Notes: generated by a model not told the origin, from the letters alone. A stretch of DNA of 24,458 nucleotides from JALZBN01 sp035525375 (GCA_035525375.1 DATLEI010000031.1:1-24458), one strand, 5' to 3'; counted from the first letter of the stretch, positions 1 through 7,865 are shown. Translations and numbers: made by a program.

Positions 1-312
1 AACGGGGCACAAAAACAGGTGCCGATAACACGGAACCTGCCTTCGCAATGGCAGCCTAAAAACTCCTGAGCAAGGCAAATCGCGACCCGAGAGGGCACGC
101 CGAGGACGACCCTTTGCCTTGGGAACAGAATGAGGGTTGACAGCAGGCAAAGACCGCTGACACGTCGGGAAAGACCGACTGACATCACGCAAAGACGTGA
201 CGAGGCAGTTCGGGACCCGGCTCGAGGGCGGCGTTAAGCCCGAATCACGGGAACGGTCGTAGCACGGAGGGTCCGCACTCATCGGACGAGGGTTCGATTC
301 CCTCCAGCTCCA
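1..312 (+). ncRNA. ssrA: tmRNA (transfer-messenger RNA), 3' part; 5' end lies outside the window
   Basis: tmRNA rescues stalled ribosomes: it is charged with alanine, accepts the nascent chain, and then serves as template for a degradation tag. Three things identify it. First, a short open frame at 21–59 ends in codons for A-M-A-A and a TAA stop, as tag frames do. Second, structured elements follow: a perfect 9-bp stem pairs 71–79 with 113–121, and three short repeats containing AAAGAC lie at about 149, 170 and 194, as expected of the pseudoknot region. Third, the tRNA-like 3' end has a T-arm with GGTTCGATTCC near 291–301 and an acceptor strand ending at discriminator A312. CCA is not encoded (the next bases are CGA), so it must be added after processing. 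The 5' acceptor strand precedes the window. The next gene converges on it only 13 bp away. Confidence 0.93.
21..59 (+). other. tmRNA tag-peptide reading frame (ADNTEPAFAMAA, TAA stop)
   Basis: Starting from the resume codon GCC at 21, the frame reads Ala-Asp-Asn-Thr-Glu-Pro-Ala-Phe-Ala-Met-Ala-Ala and stops at TAA 57–59. With the alanine carried by the tRNA-like domain the full tag would be A-ADNTEPAFAMAA. Most bacterial tags end in A-L-A-A. The hydrophobic C-terminus that ClpXP reads is kept here, with methionine in place of leucine. The choice of resume codon is by analogy with other tags (first encoded residue Ala) and is the least certain part. Confidence 0.85.
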
Positions 313-325
313 CGAACAGATGTGG

Positions 326-547
326 CTACGCCTGACGCTTCTTCTGCCTCGCGTTCCACGCCATGATCAGCTCCTCGCGCCAGACAAGCGCGGCGATGAG
401 GGAAAGCACTCCGGCGGCGACGCCACTCAGATAGATCGCCTCAGTATCCGAGGCCAAGCCCACGACGAGCAGCACCAGCCCTATCGCGCCGAAGCCAACG
501 GAGGCGACGAAAGCCAACGGTCGCCGGCCGGCAGAGTTGTCAGGCAC
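326..547 (-). CDS. small two-helix membrane protein, function unknown
   Basis: 73-residue protein with a GTG start at 547. Two hydrophobic stretches, about residues 11–32 and 38–56, should form a membrane hairpin. The C-terminus is short and basic (ARQKKRQA), so both ends are probably cytoplasmic by the positive-inside rule. I recognise no family. It is the last of three minus-strand genes, 54 bp after the metalloprotease, and its stop lies 13 bp from the tmRNA 3' end. No clear Shine-Dalgarno precedes the GTG, but no longer in-frame start exists. Support comes from the coherent two-helix pattern and its fit between neighbours. Confidence 0.6.
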   Translation of the reverse strand: MPDNSAGRRPLAFVASVGFGAIGLVLLVVGLASDTEAIYLSGVAAGVLSLIAALVWREELIMAWNARQKKRQA

Positions 548-601
548 GCGCCCGACGCTATCGGGACGGCGACGGCTATGTGCTCCACCTCGGCGAGTAC
601 C

Positions 602-1594
602 TCAGACTTCCGGGAAGCACGCACCTTGGCCGAGGAGGGCCAAGCCGGTGCGGTCGCCGGCGGCGTAGTCGATCACGGACCGGTTTCCGATCGGGTTCAT
701 GATCTGGTCCTCGTCGTCGACGTGCTGGAGTCCGACGAGATGGCCCAGTTCATGAAGCATCACGGCGCGCGCCGCGGCAATCCCGCCCGGCTCGCCCAGG
801 ATGTCGTCGAGCTGAGGTCCGTCGAGTACGACCTGGCCGGTGACGTACACAGAATCAGCCTCTGGGGACGCAGAGATGGCGACACTGCCGGCGTAACCCG
901 AGGTGTCGTCCCGAAGTCGGGTGTCGGTCCTGTCGTCCGCCCAGGCGATCAGCACGGGGGCCCAGCGCCCCGGATAGCGATCAGGCTGATACGGCGGCCG
1001 AGACTCCGAAGGCGCCTCGTCCGTCATGCCATCGTGAACGAACGTGATGCCCGTCGCGGCACTCACCTGCGCCAGCGCCTCACTCAAGAGCCGTTCGCCC
1101 TCGGGCGGCGCGGTCCGCGAGTTGATGGTGACGTGAACCGGCCGGCACGGGTCGTAGGCGACCGGCGCGGCCCCCGACCGCTGCGATGCGATGAACACAT
1201 AGGGGCCGCGGCGGGGAGGCAGAGGAGGGGGGTGGCCAATAGGCGCCGGTTGCTCCTCGACCGATGGTGGGGGTAACCCGGCCGTCAAATCGACGTCGGG
1301 CATTGCGACGTCGGAGTGGGGAGCTGGCCGCGGCTTCTCGTCGGCGCGCCGGTCGCTGTAGGAGATCCACGCGCCGGCAACGAGCGCAGCCACGATCGAA
1401 AGAAGGCCGCCCCGCCGCACAATGCGCGCCGTGCGCCTGCGACGTCGAGCCCGGCGCGCCTCACGAAGCTGCGCCACGTGCGTCTGCTCTTCAGCGAGCC
1501 GGCGAGCCGAGGCCGAGGGCTCCTTTACCGGCGCGGCGCGCACGAACTCTTCGTCGAGCTCGAGATTGTCGAAGGGGTCCTCGGCTCTCGGCAC
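602..1594 (-). CDS. membrane-anchored matrixin-like zinc metalloprotease
   Basis: About 330 residues from a GTG at 1594. The frame is open further upstream (an ATG at 1801), but that part lies inside the methyltransferase gene and reads as non-protein-like. The GTG four bases after that gene's TGA gives normal operon spacing. The N-terminus is acidic and cytoplasmic, then comes an Arg-rich stretch (48–61), one membrane helix (about 62–80), a proline-rich linker and an extracellular domain. The zinc site is HELGHLVGLQH at 281–291 (HExxHxxGxxH), with the Met-turn as IMNP (Met299), as in metzincins of the M10 type. The tail contains a conserved-looking GQGACF. It should be a type II membrane peptidase acting outside the cell; the substrate is unknown. 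I see no pro-peptide cysteine switch. Confidence 0.85.
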   Translation of the reverse strand: MPRAEDPFDNLELDEEFVRAAPVKEPSASARRLAEEQTHVAQLREARRARRRRRTARIVRRGGLLSIVAALVAGAWISYSDRRADEKPRPAPHSDVAMPDVDLTAGLPPPSVEEQPAPIGHPPPLPPRRGPYVFIASQRSGAAPVAYDPCRPVHVTINSRTAPPEGERLLSEALAQVSAATGITFVHDGMTDEAPSESRPPYQPDRYPGRWAPVLIAWADDRTDTRLRDDTSGYAGSVAISASPEADSVYVTGQVVLDGPQLDDILGEPGGIAAARAVMLHELGHLVGLQHVDDEDQIMNPIGNRSVIDYAAGDRTGLALLGQGACFPEV

Positions 1595-1598
1595 GTGG

Positions 1599-2696
1599 TC
1601 AGCGGCGGGTGAGCACGATGGTGAGCGTCCAGTCTTCGAACGGACTCGCCAACGGATCGGCAGCAAACCTGGCCTCGAGGCGATCGAAGTACTCGTCAAG
1701 CAACCCGTCGTTTCCGGCAAACAGGTGCTCACGGAGGTTCGATTCAGTAAAGCCCCGTACGAAGGCGGCGTAGGAGCGCCCGTAAACCGCGGCGTCGCCA
1801 TCGGTTCGCCACTGGTCCAGATAGGGATTGGTCACGGGATCGGTTCGGATAGCGTCGACAGCGAATCGGCTCGCCAAAACACCGCCTTCCCGAAGAGGCG
1901 CGCCGGCCTCCTCCACCGTGCGGGCGTAGACGGGAAGGATGTAGCGGTCGACGACGGAGGCCGCCAGCTTGCCTTCGCCGGCGAGCTCCCGCGCCGTCTC
2001 GCTCATGGCCTCCAGCAGCTTGCGCGCCGTCACCAGCTCCGCTCCGTCTTCCAGGTGAGCGCCAACCATCTGCACGAGGAGGCGCCCGCCAGCCGCGAGG
2101 TCCTCCGCCCGAGCCGAGAGGAACGTTGCCCAGTCGGCTGCGGCTTCGGCTGCGAGTACCGCCCTGACCTCGCCCGTCGCCTCCGAGAAGTAGAAGCCTT
2201 CAGGCACGTCAACCGCCGGCTGGGATCGGAGCCAATGAGCAGCCGAGAACGACAGGCCGAGGTGGGCGGACCCGGTCGGAACGACGGGCTCGAAGAACGA
2301 TCGGGCCGCGCCGAGCACGAGTGGGCGCGGACCGTCGAGTGTCAGATAGCTGTCGTCCCGCGTCTCGACGTTGGCGAACAACTCGTTGAAGTCGTTGGTG
2401 ACGACGTCGTTGTGCACGACCGCGACCGACTGCAATGCCCGACGCTTGCGGACCGCGCTGAGCGCTGTGCGCGCCGCGCCGATCGAGTTCGCGCCTGTCG
2501 AGCACCCGTAGTCGACGAGGACAAAGGTGCCGTGTTCGGGCAGCGTCGCAGTGCCGGCGACTTCATCGATGAGCGCGGCGCCGCTTTGAGCCACGCGGGC
2601 CTGGTACTCGGAGTGTTCGTCGTAGTAGCCGCCGGCGCGCATTCCGGTGGTGGCAGGCTCGGACTCGTCACCGGCGCGCACGTTGTCTGAGCTCAC
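1599..2696 (-). CDS. SABATH-family SAM-dependent carboxyl methyltransferase
   Basis: 365 residues from ATG 2696. Proteins of this family move a methyl group from S-adenosylmethionine to a carboxyl group (or ring nitrogen) of small molecules such as salicylate, jasmonate or indole-acetate in plants. Family marks in order: MRAGGYYDEHSEYQ (19–32), like the substrate/SAM-binding N-terminus; the SAM loop VDYGCSTGANS (61–71); HNDVVTNDFNELF (95–107), matching the family's NDxxxNDFNxLF; and SFFEPVVPTGSAHLGLS followed by SAAHWL (to 156), matching the S-x-HW-L segment. Length fits plant members (about 360–380). It heads a three-gene minus-strand unit with the metalloprotease and small membrane protein, and is divergent from the GH13 operon. 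The substrate cannot be told from sequence. Confidence 0.85.
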   Translation of the reverse strand: MSSDNVRAGDESEPATTGMRAGGYYDEHSEYQARVAQSGAALIDEVAGTATLPEHGTFVLVDYGCSTGANSIGAARTALSAVRKRRALQSVAVVHNDVVTNDFNELFANVETRDDSYLTLDGPRPLVLGAARSFFEPVVPTGSAHLGLSFSAAHWLRSQPAVDVPEGFYFSEATGEVRAVLAAEAAADWATFLSARAEDLAAGGRLLVQMVGAHLEDGAELVTARKLLEAMSETARELAGEGKLAASVVDRYILPVYARTVEEAGAPLREGGVLASRFAVDAIRTDPVTNPYLDQWRTDGDAAVYGRSYAAFVRGFTESNLREHLFAGNDGLLDEYFDRLEARFAADPLASPFEDWTLTIVLTRR

Positions 2697-2820
2697 TTCG
2701 GGAAGCGTACGCGGGGTTCGCTCGCCCTCCGCTACGCGCCGGCGACTTCGACTCGTGCACGCCGAGCCGCTTTTCGGTGGACTGGCGACAGGCCGATCAC
2801 AATCGTGTGAACTTGAGCCG
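2697..2820. promoter_or_regulatory. divergent intergenic region between the methyltransferase unit and the GH13 operon
   Basis: 124 bp separate the ATG of the SABATH gene (minus) from the ATG chosen for the GH13 gene (plus), so promoters for both units must lie here or just inside. I see no convincing -35/-10 pair and no strong palindrome. Confidence 0.4.
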
Positions 2821-4374
2821 ATGCCGGCGCCCGCCCCTGACCCGATGCCTTGGTGGCAGACCTCGGTGCTCTACCAGATCTATCCCCGATCTTTTGCCGA
2901 CAGTGACGGCGACGGCGTGGGCGACCTGGACGGAATCTGTACCCACCTCGACTATGTCAGCTGGTTGGGCGTCGACGGCATCTGGCTGTCACCGATCTAC
3001 CGGTCACCGATGGCCGACTTCGGCTATGACATAAGCGACTATTGCGATGTCGACCCCACCTTCGGTGACCTCGCCGCATTCGAGAAGCTCCTCGGCGATG
3101 CCCACCACCATGACCTGCGGCTGCTGTTGGACTGGGTGCCGAACCACACCAGCGACCGCCATCCCTGGTTCGTGGATTCGCGGTCGTCGAGGGACTCCGC
3201 TCATCGGAACTGGTACGTGTGGCGCGACGGCCGCGCCGACGGCGCGCCACCCAACAACTGGCGCGCCACGTTCGGTGGACCAGCCTGGACCTGGGACTTC
3301 CACACCGAGCAGTGGTACCTCCACCTCTTCCTGCCCGAGCAGCCGGACCTCAACTGGGACAACCCCGATGTGGTGGCGGCGATGCAGGGAGTTCTGCGCT
3401 TCTGGCTCGACCGCGGCGTCGACGGATTCCGCGCCGACGTCATCCACCTGATCGGAAAGGATCCCGCGTTGCCCGATCAGCCGGCCGAGCTTGTCGACGG
3501 TGGACTGGTCGGGGTTCACGATTACCCGTCGACCCACGAACTCCTACGGAGCATCCGGTCGCTGCTCGACTCCTACCCCGACGACCGGGCGATGATTGGC
3601 GAGGTGAACCTCAGCACGGCCGCTCTTCTGGCTCCCTATTACGGGGCGCGCGACGAGCTGCACCTGGTCTTCAATTTCTCGCTCCTTTACGCGCCGTGGC
3701 AACCCAAGCGATGGGCGGAATTGATCACCGAAGCCGAAACGGCGTTCGAGCCCGCTGAAGCATGGCCCGTGTGGGTGCTGTCGAACCATGACACGGCGCG
3801 TCTGCGAACGCGGTACGGCGGATCGGAGGACCGGGCCCGAGTAGCGGCTGTCGTGCTGCTCACGCTCAGGGGCACACCGGTGCTCTACGCCGGCGAGGAA
3901 CTGGGCCTTGAGGACGGAGCTGTTGACGAAGCCACCCGAGTCGACCCAGGTGGTCGCGACGGCTGCCGGGCACCCATCCCTTGGACGGCAGCGGCGCCTC
4001 ATGGCTGGGAAGGTCAACGGCCATGGCTGCCCTGGCCACCGTCGCCCCGGACGCGAAACGTGGAGGTTTTCCGTCGCGACGAGAACTCGATACTGCATCT
4101 CTACCGCCGCCTGCTCGGCGCGCGCCGGGCGGCGCCGGCGCTCCACAAGGGCGCCTGGCGCCTCCTGGACGCTCCGGCTCCGGTCTTGGCGTACGAGCGT
4201 CGTGACCATGAGGACGTCCGCATCACCGTGGCCAACTTCGGCGACGAACCGGTCGAAGTCGGCAACTTCGGCAACGCATGGCGCGTTGACGTCGCGAGTG
4301 ATCGCGTCCGTGACGGCGCGCCATGGGACGGTCGCCTGGGCCCGGACGAGGCGCTGGTTCTGCGGCCGGCCTAG
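2821..4374 (+). CDS. GH13 alpha-glucosidase / oligo-1,6-glucosidase
   Basis: 517 residues from ATG 2821. The frame is open further upstream to 2647, but those residues lack family similarity and overlap the divergent gene. It hydrolyses alpha-1,4 or alpha-1,6 glucosidic bonds of malto- or isomalto-oligosaccharides and is cytoplasmic (no signal peptide). The barrel begins with VLYQIYPRSF and DSDGDGVGDL. The GH13 regions are complete: region I DWVPNH (Asp104–His109), region II GFRADV with nucleophile Asp206, region III GEVNL with acid/base Glu261, and region IV SNHD with Asp324. QPDLNWDNP is typical of alpha-glucosidases. A small beta domain closes the C-terminus. It opens a three-gene operon, 30 bp before a second GH13 gene. 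No strong Shine-Dalgarno is seen. Exact linkage specificity is uncertain. Confidence 0.93.
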   Translation: MPAPAPDPMPWWQTSVLYQIYPRSFADSDGDGVGDLDGICTHLDYVSWLGVDGIWLSPIYRSPMADFGYDISDYCDVDPTFGDLAAFEKLLGDAHHHDLRLLLDWVPNHTSDRHPWFVDSRSSRDSAHRNWYVWRDGRADGAPPNNWRATFGGPAWTWDFHTEQWYLHLFLPEQPDLNWDNPDVVAAMQGVLRFWLDRGVDGFRADVIHLIGKDPALPDQPAELVDGGLVGVHDYPSTHELLRSIRSLLDSYPDDRAMIGEVNLSTAALLAPYYGARDELHLVFNFSLLYAPWQPKRWAELITEAETAFEPAEAWPVWVLSNHDTARLRTRYGGSEDRARVAAVVLLTLRGTPVLYAGEELGLEDGAVDEATRVDPGGRDGCRAPIPWTAAAPHGWEGQRPWLPWPPSPRTRNVEVFRRDENSILHLYRRLLGARRAAPALHKGAWRLLDAPAPVLAYERRDHEDVRITVANFGDEPVEVGNFGNAWRVDVASDRVRDGAPWDGRLGPDEALVLRPA

Positions 4375-4404
4375 CAATCATCGACTTGGGGTAAGGCACT
4401 ATTC

Positions 4405-6045
4405 GTGCACGAACGCTGGTACAAGCAGGCGGTCATCTACTGCCTCGATGTCGACACGTTCCAAGACTCCAACGGCGACGGAGTGGGTGACCTGCGGGGG
4501 CTCACCAGCCGACTCGACTACCTCGCCCGACTGGGGATCACCTGCCTGTGGCTGAACCCCGTCCACCCCACGCCGAACCGCGACGACGGCTACGACGTTT
4601 CCAACTTCTACGGCATCGACGAACGGCTGGGCACGTCCGGCGACTTTGTGGAGTTCATCCACCAGGCATCCAACCGGGGCCTGCGGGTCATCATCGACCT
4701 CGTCATCAACCACACCTCTGATCAGCACCCGTGGTTCCGATCGGCGCGCTCTAGCGAGAAGTCGCCGTACCGCGACTGGTACGTCTGGTCGAAGGAGAAG
4801 CCGGCCGATCTGAAACAGGGGATCGTCTTCCCCGGGGTCCAGAAGACAACCTGGAGTTGGGACGACGAGGCCCAGGCCTGGTACTACCACCGGTTCTACG
4901 ACTTTCAGCCCGACCTCAACATGGCCAACCCCGAGGTGCGGGACGAGATTCGAAGGATCATGGCGTACTGGCTGCAGCTTGGAGTCTCGGGCTTTCGAAT
5001 GGACGCGGCACCGTTCGTCATCGAGCTCTCGCGGCCAAACGAGCCGACTCCCCCGAAGGACTTCGACTTCCTGCACGAACTACGCGACGTTGCCTCGTGG
5101 CGACGAGGCGACGCGGTCATCCTGGCCGAAGCCAACGCTGAGCGCGACGAGCTCGTGCAGTACTTCGGCGATGGCGACCGTCTTCCGATGCTGTTCAACT
5201 TCTTGCTCAACCAGCGGCTGTTCCTGGCCGTTGCCCGGGGTGAGGCCGCCCCCATTACGTCAGCCCTGGAGGCGACACCGACGATTCCCGAGTCATGCCA
5301 GTGGGCGACGTTCCTGCGCAACCACGATGAGATCGATCTTGGCCGCCTCAGCGAGCGGGAGCGAGCCGAGTGCTTCGCTGCGTTCGGGCCCAAGCCGGAA
5401 ATGCAGCTCTACGACCGGGGCATCCGCCGCCGCCTCGCGCCGATGTTGGGCAATGACCGGCGTCGGATCGAGATGACGTACGCCCTCCAGTTCACCCTTC
5501 CCGGCACGCCGGTGGTTCGCTACGGCGAGGAGCTGGGCATGGGTGAGGATCTCTCGCTGGCCGAGCGTGACGCCATCCGCACGCCGATGCAGTGGACCGA
5601 CGGAACCAATGCCGGCTTCTCCAACGCGCCGGCCAACAAGCTGCGGCGCCCAGTCATCACCAAGGGCACCTTCGGTCATCGCAAGGTCAATGTGGCGGCT
5701 CAGCGGCGCGACCCCGAGTCGCTGCTCCTGTGGTTGGAGCGGATGCTCCAGACCCTCAGAGAGTGCCCTGAGTTTGCAGTGGGAACATGCACGCCGGTCG
5801 ACACCGGCGAATCATCGGTACTGGGGCTGCTCTATGAGGCACCGGGCGGATTGGTGCTCGCACTCACGAACTTGGCTGACGAGGCGCACGAGGTCGACCC
5901 AGGGCCACAGCCCGGCGCGGAGGGAAACCCGGTTGAGGTCTTCGGCAACCGGATGTACGAGGCCCCCGGCGCGGAGCTGAAGGGGGTCGAGCTCGACGGC
6001 TACGGCTACCGCTGGATCCGGCTCCGGGAGACACCAGGCCGCTAG
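4405..6045 (+). CDS. trehalose synthase-like GH13 enzyme (TreS-like maltose glucosyltransferase)
   Basis: 546 residues from GTG 4405, starting at MHERWYKQAVIY, which matches the usual N-terminus of TreS. TreS interconverts maltose and trehalose in the cytoplasm. TreS-like marks include DSNGDGVGDLRGL, RDDGYDVSNF, LVINHTSDQHPWF, QPDLNMANP, PESCQWATFLRNHDE, RRRLAPMLGNDRRRIE and RTPMQW. The catalytic triad is present: Asp200 in GFRMDA, Glu242 in LAEAN and Asp308 in RNHDE. It differs from standard TreS in the first strand (CLDVDTF rather than the usual ELHVRAF type), so specificity may have shifted. No maltokinase domain is fused. It sits 30 bp after the alpha-glucosidase and 22 bp before the reductase gene; the three are probably co-transcribed. 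An amylosucrase or plain glucosidase role is less likely. Confidence 0.85.
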   Translation: MHERWYKQAVIYCLDVDTFQDSNGDGVGDLRGLTSRLDYLARLGITCLWLNPVHPTPNRDDGYDVSNFYGIDERLGTSGDFVEFIHQASNRGLRVIIDLVINHTSDQHPWFRSARSSEKSPYRDWYVWSKEKPADLKQGIVFPGVQKTTWSWDDEAQAWYYHRFYDFQPDLNMANPEVRDEIRRIMAYWLQLGVSGFRMDAAPFVIELSRPNEPTPPKDFDFLHELRDVASWRRGDAVILAEANAERDELVQYFGDGDRLPMLFNFLLNQRLFLAVARGEAAPITSALEATPTIPESCQWATFLRNHDEIDLGRLSERERAECFAAFGPKPEMQLYDRGIRRRLAPMLGNDRRRIEMTYALQFTLPGTPVVRYGEELGMGEDLSLAERDAIRTPMQWTDGTNAGFSNAPANKLRRPVITKGTFGHRKVNVAAQRRDPESLLLWLERMLQTLRECPEFAVGTCTPVDTGESSVLGLLYEAPGGLVLALTNLADEAHEVDPGPQPGAEGNPVEVFGNRMYEAPGAELKGVELDGYGYRWIRLRETPGR

Positions 6046-6067
6046 TCATCACAAACGAGGAGGAACG

Positions 6068-6721
6068 ATGGGAAACGTATTCGTCGACATCTCGGTCTCG
6101 CTCGACGGCTTCGTCGCCGGCCCGAACCCGACGCTCGACCAACCGCTCGGCGCGGGCGGGGAACGCCTGCATGAGTGGGCCTACGGACTCAAGAGCTTTC
6201 GCGAACCCCATGGTCTCGAAGGCGGGGAGACGAATCTCGACTCGGAGGTGCTCGACGAGGCCATGGCCCGGGCCGGCGCGTCCGTGATGGGCAGGCGCAT
6301 GTTCAGTGGCGGCGAGGGCCCGTGGGAAGAGGACCCGAACCGCGACGCCTGGTGGGGTGACAACCCACCGTTCCACTATCCGGTCTTCGTCCTCACCCAC
6401 CACCCCCGCGCGCCAGTGACAAAGGAAGGCGGCACCACCTTCACGTTCGTCACCGACGGAATCGAGGCGGCCCTCGAACAGGCCCGATCAGCCGCGGGTG
6501 AGAAGGACGTTGCGGTCGCGGGTGGCGCGAACGCCGTCCAGCAATATCTGAGCGCCGGGTTACTCGACGAGCTTCACCTCCACGTCGTCCCGCTGCTGCT
6601 CGGCAACGGTGTCCGACTGTTCGATAACTCCCCCGGCGACGCGCCCATCGTCCTCGAAGCCACCAGAACGCTCGAGTCACCATCCGGCGTGCGCCATCTC
6701 AGCTACAACGTGATCAGTTAG
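6068..6721 (+). CDS. RibD C-terminal-domain / dihydrofolate reductase-like protein
   Basis: 217 residues from ATG 6068, with a strong Shine-Dalgarno (GAGGAGGAAC) just upstream. The fold is that of the RibD reductase domain, related to dihydrofolate reductase and normally using NADPH. Marks are the first strand VFVDISVSLDGFVAGPN, MGRRMFSGGEGPW, YPVFVLTHHPR, DVAVAGGANAVQQYLSAGL and DELHLHVVPLLLGNG. It is a stand-alone member without the deaminase half of RibD, so it is not a riboflavin enzyme by default; the substrate is unknown. It follows the two GH13 genes by 22 bp and is probably the last gene of that operon. A second, unrelated-looking member of the same superfamily lies at 10750–11349. 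Confidence 0.88.
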   Translation: MGNVFVDISVSLDGFVAGPNPTLDQPLGAGGERLHEWAYGLKSFREPHGLEGGETNLDSEVLDEAMARAGASVMGRRMFSGGEGPWEEDPNRDAWWGDNPPFHYPVFVLTHHPRAPVTKEGGTTFTFVTDGIEAALEQARSAAGEKDVAVAGGANAVQQYLSAGLLDELHLHVVPLLLGNGVRLFDNSPGDAPIVLEATRTLESPSGVRHLSYNVIS

Positions 6722-6788
6722 CGCATCGGCGTCCTGCTCTGGTGGGCTGCACGTACGACGTGTTGAAGTCCGGTCGTAGGATGAGGCG

Positions 6789-7025
6789 GTGGCCGCCGTC
6801 GCCGACTTGGAGACCTGGGTGCGAGAGGAGTTGTCGCTCGCGCCGGAAGAGACAGTCATCATCAAGGAACAGCCGGGCACCGACCCTCGTTGCTCATCGA
6901 TCGTCACCGAGGTCGCGGTGAGGCCGGGCGCTCGCGAGGGATACATCTTCCACGTCGAGCAACCGTTGGCCGAGATGACCCGAATGGATCTCGTCGCCGC
7001 CCTCGCCTTCGGCGGCGGCCACTAG
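6789..7025 (+). CDS. small conserved-type hypothetical protein
   Basis: 78 residues from GTG 6789, preceded by AGGATGAGGC, a fair ribosome-binding site. Predicted as a soluble, mostly acidic protein with an N-terminal helix (DLETWVREELSL), a strand-rich middle and an ending helix (MTRMDLVAALAF). In layout it recalls small actinobacterial and proteobacterial proteins whose middle reads roughly ELxCxEPGCP and which end in KPxxEVTxxD. The cysteines are reduced here to one, so this is a resemblance from memory and not a firm assignment. It stands 67 bp after the RibD-C-like gene and converges on the VOC gene. Confidence 0.55.
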   Translation: MAAVADLETWVREELSLAPEETVIIKEQPGTDPRCSSIVTEVAVRPGAREGYIFHVEQPLAEMTRMDLVAALAFGGGH

Positions 7026-7064
7026 TCCGGCCTCTGCCGCCGATTCTGTGGTCTGACCACTTTC

Positions 7065-7865
7065 TCAGTCAGTCGAAGGCTTGGCCGGCATCGCCTCGTT
7101 CGGTGCGACCAACTTGAACTGAGCGCCCATCGGGTCAGCCGCAGTAGCCAGCCGGCCGTAGGGCGTGTCTTCTGCCGGCGTCACGATCGAACCGCCGAGC
7201 TCGACAATCTTGGCCAGGGTGGCGTCAGTGTCGTCGGACCCGAAGTAGACCGACCAATGCGCAGGAACACCCTCGGGAAGGAAGGCCGAAGCGTCCATGA
7301 TCCCGGCGAGCTGATCGTCGCCCTGCACCTGCGTCGTGTAGCGGAACTCCGGCGTGTCGCCCATCGACTGTGTGTCCCAACGGAACACATCCCGGTAGAA
7401 CGACACCGTGTTGTCGTAGTCCCTGGTGTGCAACTCGAACCAGCTCGGCGTTCCGGCCTCGCCGAACACACCGAAGCCCTTGTGGGAGCCGGGCTGCCAC
7501 ATGCCGATCGGCGCGCCACCCGCGTCGGTGATGACGGCCATCGTCCCCAGATCATTCACCGCCATCGCCTCGACGATCGTCTGGCTGCCCTTGGCGGTTG
7601 CGACCTCGACCGTCTTGGTGGCGTCATCAGTCGCCAGGTAAACCGACCAGACGTTGCCGGGCCCGGCGTCAGGCTGATTGGACATGCCGCCCCCCACGCG
7701 GACGCCGTCCTTGGTGAAGTTGAAGTAGCCGCCGAGCTCCTCGTTCGGCTCCTCGGCCTCCCACCCGAACAGCTGGCAGTAGAACTCCTGGGCGCGTGGC
7801 GTGTCGGACGTCATTACGTCGACCCAACACGGTGCCCCGACGGGGGGACTCTGGCGTCTCGGCAT
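7065..7865 (-). CDS. two-domain VOC (glyoxalase/dioxygenase superfamily) protein, Cfp30B-like
   Basis: 266 residues from ATG 7865. The frame continues to 7895, but the Shine-Dalgarno CCAGGAGGAG is correctly placed only for 7865. Two tandem VOC modules, about residues 8–125 and 133–258, each show the betaalphabetabetabeta pattern. Examples are CWVDVMTSDTPRAQEFYCQL with FGW in the first, WFELHTRDYDNTVSFYRDVF in the second, and closing strands VITDAGGAPIGMWQPG and AADPMGAQFKLVAP. This is the arrangement of the mycobacterial 27-kDa antigen Cfp30B and many actinobacterial 'hydroxylase' proteins of unknown substrate. VOC proteins often bind a metal or sequester small molecules. It is divergent from the DUF3291 gene, 159 bp apart. 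Confidence 0.88.
   Translation of the reverse strand: MPRRQSPPVGAPCWVDVMTSDTPRAQEFYCQLFGWEAEEPNEELGGYFNFTKDGVRVGGGMSNQPDAGPGNVWSVYLATDDATKTVEVATAKGSQTIVEAMAVNDLGTMAVITDAGGAPIGMWQPGSHKGFGVFGEAGTPSWFELHTRDYDNTVSFYRDVFRWDTQSMGDTPEFRYTTQVQGDDQLAGIMDASAFLPEGVPAHWSVYFGSDDTDATLAKIVELGGSIVTPAEDTPYGRLATAADPMGAQFKLVAPNEAMPAKPSTD

Noticed and set aside
280..312. tmRNA 3' end as an integration (att) site
   Set aside because: ssrA ends are common integration targets, but no second copy of the terminal sequence and no integrase is present in the window.
320..1276. 318-codon plus-strand open frame after the tmRNA
   Set aside because: Antisense to the metalloprotease gene, which carries HExxHxxGxxH and a membrane helix.
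1422..2690. 422-codon plus-strand open frame
   Set aside because: Antisense to the SABATH methyltransferase and the start of the metalloprotease. Composition is Arg/Ala-rich with no motif.
7048..7060. GTGGTCTGACCAC, a short palindrome followed by TTTCT, between convergent genes
   Set aside because: The workable stem is only 4 bp with a 5-base loop and the T-run is short, so I do not call it a terminator.
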